A DNA stretch of 7,298 bases from Flavobacteriaceae bacterium (GTDB taxonomy: Bacteria; Bacteroidota; Bacteroidia; Flavobacteriales; Flavobacteriaceae): the NCBI GenBank assembly GCA_026992695.1, contig JALWYP010000141.1:1-7298 (forward strand), in the 5' to 3' direction. Positions within the stretch are counted from its first letter, which is position 1, and the number at the start of each line of letters is the position of its first letter. The position numbers and the translations under genes were made by a program. Below the pieces are notes generated by a model. That model had not been told where the DNA came from, searched no databases, and worked only from the letters and a program-made list of their open reading frames with translations. Shown here one piece after another: positions 1 through 5,324 of the stretch.

Positions 1-756
1 AGGGGAGTAAAGAAAAGAAAGAAGGTATCTCTCCTCTTTTTTAGGAAATTTATTTTCTCGAGAAAAAGAAGAGATTTCCCTATAAGAGATTTTCTCTCGT
101 ATAGGGAAAAAAAGATAGGAAAAATAATAAAAGGAAGGAAAAATAGTTAAACGATTGTTTAAAAAAAATGTTACTGCCTGAAAGCCTTGAAAATATTGCT
201 CTTGATTAAAACTTGTTCCCGAAGAAGTCATAATAAAATGACCCAAATTAAGGTTTAATTTTTGGAGAATAGAGGAGTTAAGTAAAAAGCTGCTACTTAT
301 AAAAACCCCGTCAGGATAAACATTGTCGCTCCAAAACAGTTCATTTTGTTTTTCAAAAGGGAAGGTGTTTTTTCCTAACCAAGCAAGAAATCTTTTATGG
401 TTAACTTTAAAAAAAAGTTTTTCTAAGCCTATGGGCACGTTACCAAATTCATTAAATCCATCTCCTAGAGTAAGCTGGGGGTCTTGTTGTTTTTCACGAT
501 AACCGGTTCTAAATCTTGCGCCAAATTCCGCCCAATTATTTAGTTGGTAATTTGCGCCAAACCGAAGCCTATATCGTAAACGAGAACGGTTTTTATAATA
601 TGTTCCGTCAGGTTTTTTTGTTTTCCAATCTTGTTCTATTCTAAACCTAAAATCTCCTGTAAACGAAAGCTTTTTATATAGTAAAGAGTCTGTTTGGGCG
701 TTTGTAAGTTTCGGAAACAAAAAAAAGAAAAAACCAAGTAAAAAAAGAAACCGCAT
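1..756 (-). CDS. Putative outer-membrane porin, 5' part only (3' end beyond left edge)
   Basis: An uninterrupted reading frame of 252 codons begins at ATG 756 and leaves the window at base 1 without a stop, so the gene is partial. Residues 1-20 form a signal peptide (basic Met-Arg, a Phe/Leu-rich core, then TNA before QTDS). The mature part has strands of alternating hydrophobic and charged residues typical of a beta-barrel: TGDFRFRIEQDW (33-44), NRSRLRYRLRFGANYQL (56-72), WLGKNTFPFEKQNELFW (126-142) and LNLNLGHFIM (167-176). From memory of the family, these match the flavobacterial putative porins, which lie in the outer membrane and presumably pass small solutes; the substrate is unknown. 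Family resemblance fades after about residue 212 (IFPSFYYF), where the DNA becomes purine-rich and full of inverted repeats. The tail may therefore be divergent or an assembly-edge artefact. A promoter about 100 bases upstream suggests its own transcript. There is no Shine-Dalgarno sequence, as usual in this phylum. Confidence 0.8.
   Translation of the reverse strand, partial: MRFLFLLGFFFFLFPKLTNAQTDSLLYKKLSFTGDFRFRIEQDWKTKKPDGTYYKNRSRLRYRLRFGANYQLNNWAEFGARFRTGYREKQQDPQLTLGDGFNEFGNVPIGLEKLFFKVNHKRFLAWLGKNTFPFEKQNELFWSDNVYPDGVFISSSFLLNSSILQKLNLNLGHFIMTSSGTSFNQEQYFQGFQAVTFFLNNRLTIFPSFYYFSYLFFPIREKISYREISSFSRENKFPKKEERYLLSFLYSP
44..109. repeat. Nested inverted repeats inside the porin frame at the window edge
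   Basis: Three inverted repeats are packed together. TTTTCTCGAGAAAA (53-66) is a perfect 14-base palindrome, flanked by GGAAAT (44-49) and ATTTCC (74-79). TTTCCCTATA (75-84) is the exact reverse complement of TATAGGGAAA (100-109). Inside the latter, AGAGA (85-89) pairs with TCTCT (93-97) around a three-base loop, giving an almost continuous hairpin with only a CG bulge. The segment 75-79 can pair with either side, so the two large hairpins are mutually exclusive. The role is unknown. The position at the very edge of the window, in purine-rich low-complexity DNA, makes an assembly artefact a serious alternative. Confidence 0.75.
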
Positions 757-770
757 AGAAATAAGACTAA

Positions 771-788
771 ATAGTTTTATAAAACTAT
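771..788. repeat. Perfect 18-base palindrome in the porin leader
   Basis: ATAGTTTTATAAAACTAT equals its own reverse complement. It ends 14 bases upstream of the porin ATG (756), inside the predicted 5' untranslated region. It could be a dimeric regulator's operator, or an mRNA hairpin close to the ribosome-loading site. An A/T-only palindrome with a single G-C pair per arm can also arise by chance in DNA this rich in A and T. The presence of the palindrome is certain; its function is inferred. Confidence 0.5.
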
Positions 789-810
789 GGGATAATATTT
801 AATATACCAA

Positions 811-844
811 ACAAAGCTCTTTAAGATTTTGAATAATGCTTTGT
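811..844. repeat. Interrupted inverted repeat near the predicted porin transcript start
   Basis: ACAAAGC (811-817) and GCTTTGT (838-844) are exact reverse complements separated by 20 bases. The right arm sits just downstream, in the minus direction, of the -7 box at 853-860, so the repeat would lie at the very 5' end of the porin mRNA. A role as operator or leader hairpin is possible but weakly supported. Confidence 0.3.
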
Positions 845-852
845 AAAACAAA

Positions 853-885
853 CAAAAGTAAAATAAAACCAGATTTTTTTACAAG
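853..885 (-). promoter_or_regulatory. Bacteroidota-type promoter for the porin gene
   Basis: Read on the minus strand, TACTTTTG (860-853) matches the Bacteroidota -7 consensus TAnnTTTG exactly. The upstream element is CTTG (885-882), with TTG matching the -33 consensus core. The spacing between TTG and the -7 box is 21 bases, within the usual range. Transcription would begin near 846, giving a leader of about 90 nucleotides before the porin ATG that contains both inverted repeats. The whole promoter lies in the gap after the MOSC stop codon, which fits an independent porin transcript. Confidence 0.55.
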
Positions 886-915
886 GAAGTAAAAAAATTG
901 ATGAAGATAGAAAGG

Positions 916-1461
916 TTATACTTTTTGTAACGCAACAAAGGGTTTTTGAGGAAGTTCAATTGAAATAGTATCGCTCTGCATGACAATCCCACCTTGTAAA
1001 ACCACCGCAAAAACGCCGGCTTTAAGAACTTGGTCACCATTACTATCTTGATCTAAAACCGCTTGTTTTAACCCTTTTTGAAGCTTGTTAAGTTGTGAGC
1101 AAGGATGACGCAATCCGGTAACTTGAAACACACAATGATCACCAATTTTTAAGATGGTGTCTTTTGGCAGATTTAGTAAATCAATATTTTTAGTTGTTAT
1201 GTTTTCGCCCATTTCACCTGGACTAACCATAAATCCTTTTCGGTTAAGTTCTTGGTACAGTTCAAAATGAATTAAATGTATTTGCCTAAGATTGGGTTTG
1301 TTAGGATTTTTTGCTACATCGTAACGGTGTTTTACGGTTTTGCCCGCATGAGCGTCACCATTTATTCCTAATCCCTGCATAACCTCAACCGAGGAACATG
1401 GTTTTTTTACTAAAGTATGAGAAGGACTTATATTAACCGATAAAACAAAGGCGGTGTTCAA
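916..1461 (-). CDS. MOSC-domain protein (TTG start)
   Basis: This 181-residue protein is a single MOSC domain, the fold shared with the C-terminus of molybdenum cofactor sulfurase and with YiiM-type proteins. Diagnostic segments are GLGINGDAHAG (30-40), LRQIHLI (58-64), PGEMGENITT (81-90), TGLRHPC (115-121) and GVFAVVLQGG (149-158). Cys121 is the family's conserved cysteine, expected to bind the molybdenum cofactor or carry sulfur. The protein is probably cytoplasmic, since there is no signal peptide or membrane segment. Its reaction and substrate cannot be told from sequence, although related proteins act on N-hydroxylated compounds. The first codon is TTG: an in-frame TAA lies at 1473-1471, and the next ATG is Met28, which would remove the VLSVNIS strand expected at the start of this family. 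The gene stands alone, with 303 bases before it and 159 after it, and shows no functional tie to its neighbours. Confidence 0.88.
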   Translation of the reverse strand: MNTAFVLSVNISPSHTLVKKPCSSVEVMQGLGINGDAHAGKTVKHRYDVAKNPNKPNLRQIHLIHFELYQELNRKGFMVSPGEMGENITTKNIDLLNLPKDTILKIGDHCVFQVTGLRHPCSQLNKLQKGLKQAVLDQDSNGDQVLKAGVFAVVLQGGIVMQSDTISIELPQKPFVALQKV

Positions 1462-1538
1462 GATTAGCTGTTAGGGTTTAGTTAGTTATTAACAAACGTT
1501 AGTTTTTAAATAATAGTATGTTGAAACGGAATGAATAA

Positions 1539-1546
1539 CAAAATTA
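1539..1546 (-). promoter_or_regulatory. Possible -7 box for the MOSC gene
   Basis: On the minus strand TAATTTTG fits the Bacteroidota -7 consensus TAnnTTTG, about 78 bases before the TTG start codon. No well-spaced -33 TTTG is present: the nearest TTG is 31 bases upstream, inside the terminator-like hairpin. Such boxes arise by chance in AT-rich DNA, so this is tentative. Confidence 0.25.
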
Positions 1547-1578
1547 AAAAGGATGTAAAAACCACTTTTTTCTACTTC

Positions 1579-1606
1579 AAAAAACATTATCTTCGGAATG
1601 TTTTTT
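1579..1606 (-). terminator. Likely terminator of the beta-helix operon
   Basis: AAAAAACATT (1579-1588) and AATGTTTTTT (1597-1606) are perfect reverse complements around an 8-base loop. Read on the minus strand this gives an A-tract, a short CATT/AATG stem and then six U residues, the layout of an intrinsic terminator. The symmetry also lets it act on the plus strand, where the loop contains C-UUCG-G. It lies about 160 bases past the last operon stop codon and upstream of the MOSC gene, which fits ending the operon transcript. The stem core is short and AT-rich, so strength is uncertain. Confidence 0.45.
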
Positions 1607-1620
1607 TTGATATCGATTTT

Positions 1621-1642
1621 GTTTTGCTAATCTGAGCAAAAC
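1621..1642. repeat. Hairpin downstream of the operon
   Basis: GTTTTGCT (1621-1628) and AGCAAAAC (1635-1642) form a perfect 8-base stem around a 6-base loop. On the operon transcript it comes about 120 bases after the last stop codon and is followed by an A-rich stretch, not a U-tract. It is therefore more likely a 3'-end stabilising structure than a terminator by itself. Confidence 0.5.
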
Positions 1643-1764
1643 CGTAACTTCTTGTTAACAAAAAACCAATAACATTGTAATTTTTTCATTGCTTAAAATC
1701 GTTTCCTTAATTTTAATACAAATGTTGGTATTTAATTTTGTTTATCTATTTTGTAGCGCACCAA

Positions 1765-3405
1765 TTATTCCTTAATTATTTTTATAGTAGCGGTGTTACC
1801 TTCTTTATTTTTTACGTGGGCAAAATAAACGCCTTTCGGTAAAAAAAGTACTGAAACTTCATTTGTTTTGGATTCTTTAATTTTTTGTCCAAGCCGGTTA
1901 TAGATATAAATATTTTGTATGGTTTGGTTTGTCCAGCTTAAGGTAATAACCGATGAAGCCGGATTAGGAAAAGCGGTAATTTTATTATTATAAAAAATAG
2001 CTTCGACAGCAAGGTTTTCGTCATACTCATAAGCTCCTATGTCAATATTTTGAAAAATTTCTCGGTTTGAAAACTCTTGGTGCTTCACATATTCAAACTG
2101 CACATCATAGTCCGGCAATAGGATAGAGGGTATTGCATCTCCGTTGTTAACCAAAAGCGATTCTTCTTGAGGTACAAACTCTTGGTTATCAAAATCTTCA
2201 AACAAAGAATCTTCTCCTGTTATGTTATTTCCCATATCGTTAACAGTACCCGAAGGCGTACAAAAACAATCTTGCCATCCTGTTTTTAACCAGTTGTGAT
2301 GCAGATTAAAAATACCGGTGTCGTCTATCATTGAAAGATGATTTCCGGAGGCGGTTGTATAAATTACATTATTAAAGACCATTGCCGTTTCGTCATTGGT
2401 AGAAAGTCTCATTAAAGTAGTGTTTCCGTTACGGGTAGAGACTACGGTATTGTTATAAAAAAACAGGGTTCCTTTTCTGTAACTGTTTGTTACTCCACTG
2501 TCTCCTCCATAATGAGCAATTTGAGAATTTCCGGCACCGTCCGGTTCAATTAATATATTTCCGTAAACGTGAGTTGTAGAATAAGAAGGATGATCTGCAA
2601 CTTGCGGAACATCATACGAATCTACAAGGTCTAATTGTCTGTTTCCACCTTCAATCCAGTTGTACCTAACAACCAATCCGGCAGAGCGGTCTTTAAGATT
2701 ATTTCCTCCGGCATCGGTTCTTAATGGTCCAAAGCGGTTAAATTGATAAGTAATATTAATAGCCGCCGAATATACATTGTGTTCATAATAGCTTCCTTCA
2801 ATTCCGTTGTCATAAATATAATTATTTTCTATTAAAATCGTTTCGGTTTGACCGTCGAAGGCTCCTATGAAAATGCCGTTCCCCGAATCGTGTAAGGTGC
2901 AATTTCTAATAATAAGGTTGGTTGCTTTTTCTACATAAATGGCGGCTGCATTTGAAGCGTAAGTTTCGGTTTCTCCAATATCGTTAGTGAATTGAAAAGG
3001 AGGACGACCGGATCTAATTTCGAGGTTTTCTATGGTGATATAAGCCGGCAACCCGTCTTCCGGCACATTAGAGCCACCAATTTTTATTACTCCGCGAGAT
3101 TCATTCCAATAATTAACACTGCTTACTGTTACGGCGCCATTACCGTCTATTACCGGTTGTTGTCCTTGTGCATTACTTACTCCTATAATTTCTATACGGT
3201 TGTTAGCATCACCTTGCCTGTTTATCACCCATTTTTCTTTGTATGGTGTTTCTTTCCAGTGTATAAAAACACGGTCTCCCGCTTGTAATGTAGCCCAAGG
3301 AACTTCAGAAATGGTAGTCAACGTTTGGTTTGGTCCAACGTGATAATCTACAGCCTTTACAATAGTTGAAAAGAAGAGCAAAATAAAGATAAAAAAAGAG
3401 TTCAT
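1765..3405 (-). CDS. Secreted right-handed parallel beta-helix protein with T9SS sorting domain (operon gene 3)
   Basis: This is a 546-residue exported protein. Residues 1-18 are a signal peptide (MNSFFIFILLFFSTIVKA). A beta-helix follows from about 20 to 400, with rung-like turns such as IENLEIRSG (125-133), LIIRNCTLHDSGNGIFIG (164-181) and IENNYIYDNG (192-201). Strongly patterned segments are EHNVY (208-212), NNLKDRSAG (235-243) and EGGNRQLDLVDS (252-263). From memory these recur in bacterial proteins loosely labelled polysaccharide-degrading enzyme. Lys238 and Arg240 are candidate active-site residues, by loose analogy with the Lys/Arg pair of PL6 lyases. DIGAYEY (455-461) closes the helix domain. 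Residues about 476-546 are a T9SS type A sorting domain (FPNPASS, YNRLGQKI, LPKGVYFAHVKN), so the product should cross the outer membrane and be released or anchored at the surface. This sorting domain is clearly different from those of the two upstream genes. It starts 43 bases after the preceding gene. The substrate is unknown. Confidence 0.9.
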   Translation of the reverse strand: MNSFFIFILLFFSTIVKAVDYHVGPNQTLTTISEVPWATLQAGDRVFIHWKETPYKEKWVINRQGDANNRIEIIGVSNAQGQQPVIDGNGAVTVSSVNYWNESRGVIKIGGSNVPEDGLPAYITIENLEIRSGRPPFQFTNDIGETETYASNAAAIYVEKATNLIIRNCTLHDSGNGIFIGAFDGQTETILIENNYIYDNGIEGSYYEHNVYSAAINITYQFNRFGPLRTDAGGNNLKDRSAGLVVRYNWIEGGNRQLDLVDSYDVPQVADHPSYSTTHVYGNILIEPDGAGNSQIAHYGGDSGVTNSYRKGTLFFYNNTVVSTRNGNTTLMRLSTNDETAMVFNNVIYTTASGNHLSMIDDTGIFNLHHNWLKTGWQDCFCTPSGTVNDMGNNITGEDSLFEDFDNQEFVPQEESLLVNNGDAIPSILLPDYDVQFEYVKHQEFSNREIFQNIDIGAYEYDENLAVEAIFYNNKITAFPNPASSVITLSWTNQTIQNIYIYNRLGQKIKESKTNEVSVLFLPKGVYFAHVKNKEGNTATIKIIKE

Positions 3406-3448
3406 TGTGTTTCGGTTTTCAAGAAGTTTATCAGCTTCAAGTAATTTT

Positions 3449-5317
3449 TTATTTTTTAGTTATTTTTTTAACTGCTATTTTTCCGCTTTTTGAAATAATC
3501 TTCACAAAATATACGCCAGTCGGAAGCATTGAAATATCTATCTTATTATTTAAACTTATTTGTAAAACTTTTCCGATTTGATTATAGATAACAGCTTTAT
3601 CTAAAATTTGGTTATTTAAACTAATAGTGAAAAAACCTGAAGTTGGATTGGGGTGAAGTATTATTTTGTTTGTAAAATCTCTAATATTAATACTAGACAG
3701 TATGCTTTCTGCTTCAAAACAGCCTATATCCCAGAGATTTTCTTGTGGCCTAATAACTTGGAGTATATCTTTTCTTATATCTAAGCCGTATAAATCTGTA
3801 AATCTTTGATATACTTCGGCTTCAATATTAAAATTTATTGCAGGAGAAGAGGGAGAATTTTGCTGTAGTTGTAAGTTGTAATTAGTTTCGTCAATAAACA
3901 AGGGGTTTGCTTCTTGGTTATTAATACCTTGAGACGGATATAAGTTTTCAAACTCCAAAACGGTTATTATCGAATTGTTACCCCATCTAATCATTGTATT
4001 TGTTCCGTTTTGGTACAACAAATTGTTTTGCGCCAAAGAGTTTTGCGCTGCGGATTGGTGTTCTATAAATATGTGATTTGCTCGAGTGGTTTTAGAAATA
4101 ATATTCCCAATCATATTTACAAATCCAATTCCGCTAGGACAGTTAATTCCAGCATCTATATCAAAGATAGTATTGTTTATAACGAATTTGTTTATTCCTC
4201 CGGCAAGCATTATTGCAGCAGGAGACCAAGCACTATTCTCGTTATAATAAAGAGTTGTATCTATATGGGTGTTATATATTAAGTTGCCAACAAAGTATTG
4301 TTCTTGTCCGTTCCCTCCGCTGTTACTTCCGGATATAATTCCGGCATCCGAATCGTAAATTTTATTATTTAAAACCCAGAGGCGTTCGGGTCCATATTGA
4401 TAAAGTACACCCGCTTGAGCTACCTCATTAGTCTGTATAACCCTGTTATTAAACAGGGTGTTTTCAGAGATAATAACATCACTACTTTGTTTTACACCGA
4501 TGGGTGATTGCCTATTTGCGGAAATAATATTTTTTCCTATATAAAATCTATTTGAAAAAGTATTGTTTGTGGGTGTGTTATAATCTCCTATTTGAATAAA
4601 ACTTCCACCATTATTATATCCTGTGTTTTCTAATACCCATACATCGTCCACATTTCTCGAAAATTTAATTGCATGATTATCTAAGTCAATATTCGGATTT
4701 TGATCCCAGCCATCCTGAGAGTGTATGTAGTTGTTAAATATTACTATATGATGGGTCCTTTCTGTAGAGGAAGAACCCGAACCACCAATTTTTCCAGCTA
4801 TATGATGTAGAGTACAATTTCTTATAGATACATGATGTGACGGGTAATCAAAATTCACTTTTCCAAGTTCAGTAAATTCTATATTTTCAATAATTGTATA
4901 AGTGGAATTAAAAATCCATTTTTTTAAAACAGAGGTTTGTGGGTCACCTATAATAAAAACTGGTTCGTTAATAGTACCGTTTGCTATAATTAAATCATAT
5001 CCGGAAGGAGCAAAATCATATACCCCCGTTATCCTAACTACAGATCCTGCGGGAATGGGGTCCGGTATTGTTATTCTAGGGTTGTTGGGTGTGCCAAAAG
5101 TATTAGAGTCACTAGAGTTAGGGTGGTATTGATTTATAAAATACCATCCTGGTACTTCTTGATTCCAAGGTGTTGGCTCTGTATAAAAATCTTCTACTTT
5201 TTCATTAATTCCGAAAGGAGGTGCCGGTATTCCAACAGGGGGTTGGTAGTCCTGCCCATGTAAGATGATTGTTACAAAACAAAACCATACTGCGAAAAAC
5301 GTATTGATATATTTCAT
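3449..5317 (-). CDS. Secreted right-handed parallel beta-helix protein with T9SS sorting domain (operon gene 2)
   Basis: This 622-residue protein has a signal peptide at 1-21 (ending ILHG before QDYQ) and a Pro-rich N-terminal stretch (QPPVGIPAPPFGI, 25-37). A conserved lead-in to the helix follows, GTPNNPRITIP then PAGSVVRITG (75-98), seen in other beta-helix proteins. The helix runs from about 100 to 480, with rungs such as IIENIEF (142-148), VSIRNCTLHHIAGKIG (163-178), IVIFNNYIHS (191-200) and VIISENTLFNN (281-291). WDIGCFE (529-535) takes the place of the usual DxGAYEY closing motif. Residues about 554-622 are the T9SS sorting domain (HPNPTSGFF, YNQIGKVLQ, LPTGVYFVKI), almost identical in DNA to that of the gene upstream. 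The start ATG lies only 7 bases after the upstream stop codon, so the two are surely co-transcribed. It is likely an extracellular carbohydrate-binding or carbohydrate-cleaving protein. No catalytic motif can be named with confidence. Confidence 0.9.
   Translation of the reverse strand: MKYINTFFAVWFCFVTIILHGQDYQPPVGIPAPPFGINEKVEDFYTEPTPWNQEVPGWYFINQYHPNSSDSNTFGTPNNPRITIPDPIPAGSVVRITGVYDFAPSGYDLIIANGTINEPVFIIGDPQTSVLKKWIFNSTYTIIENIEFTELGKVNFDYPSHHVSIRNCTLHHIAGKIGGSGSSSTERTHHIVIFNNYIHSQDGWDQNPNIDLDNHAIKFSRNVDDVWVLENTGYNNGGSFIQIGDYNTPTNNTFSNRFYIGKNIISANRQSPIGVKQSSDVIISENTLFNNRVIQTNEVAQAGVLYQYGPERLWVLNNKIYDSDAGIISGSNSGGNGQEQYFVGNLIYNTHIDTTLYYNENSAWSPAAIMLAGGINKFVINNTIFDIDAGINCPSGIGFVNMIGNIISKTTRANHIFIEHQSAAQNSLAQNNLLYQNGTNTMIRWGNNSIITVLEFENLYPSQGINNQEANPLFIDETNYNLQLQQNSPSSPAINFNIEAEVYQRFTDLYGLDIRKDILQVIRPQENLWDIGCFEAESILSSINIRDFTNKIILHPNPTSGFFTISLNNQILDKAVIYNQIGKVLQISLNNKIDISMLPTGVYFVKIISKSGKIAVKKITKK
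3492..3657 (-). repeat. Sorting-domain DNA repeat, copy in operon gene 2
   Basis: This segment aligns without gaps to 5368-5533, with about 10 substitutions by hand count (roughly 94% identity). It encodes the T9SS sorting domain from HPNPTS to VKIISK. Identity stops sharply at the HPNP codons on the upstream side and declines toward the stop codon on the other. Of the changes, four are silent and six fall in four codons (Gly/Asp, Thr/Ser, Lys/Gln, Ile/Glu). Confidence 0.9.
4440..4459. repeat. Short strong hairpin inside operon gene 2
   Basis: ACCCTGTT (4440-4447) and AACAGGGT (4452-4459) form a perfect 8-base stem with a 4-base ATTA loop, inside the codons for the TLFNNRV segment (residues 287-293). 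It is unusually GC-rich for this window. No U-tract follows on the coding strand, so it is not a terminator there. It may well be coincidental. Confidence 0.35.
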
Positions 5318-5324
5318 ATGTTTT

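Larger units (their letters stand above)
1462..1764. other. Intergenic region between the beta-helix operon and the MOSC gene
   Basis: This 303-base stretch holds no convincing reading frame and no tRNA. On the minus strand it must contain the end of the operon transcript and the start of the MOSC transcript. It holds a hairpin at 1621-1642, a terminator-like hairpin at 1579-1606, a palindrome TTGTTAACAA at 1652-1661, and one possible -7 box at 1539-1546. Roughly 150 bases at 1643-1764 form a long AT-rich tail after the operon stop codon with nothing else recognisable. Confidence 0.6.

Noticed and set aside
1652..1661. TTGTTAACAA palindrome as a regulator binding site
   Set aside because: A 10-base AT-rich palindrome is expected by chance in this sequence, and no promoter lies near it.
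2992..3288. Plus-strand open frame of 98 codons opposite the 546-residue beta-helix gene
   Set aside because: It lies wholly inside a strongly supported gene on the other strand. Its product has no recognisable domain and no fitting promoter or context. It is a coding shadow.
916..3405. MOSC protein as a functional partner of the beta-helix operon
   Set aside because: It is separated by 303 bases with terminator-like hairpins, is cytoplasmic, and belongs to a molybdenum-cofactor family with no known link to secreted beta-helix proteins. Shared strand alone is not evidence.
4010..4282. Plus-strand open frame of 90 codons opposite the 622-residue beta-helix gene
   Set aside because: It is fully antisense to a well-supported gene, with a composition typical of a reverse-frame shadow and no domain.
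4902..5132. Plus-strand open frame of 76 codons
   Set aside because: It is antisense to the conserved N-terminal part of the 622-residue protein. Its apparent Gly/Leu-rich tail is the complement of Pro-rich and Asn-rich coding sequence.
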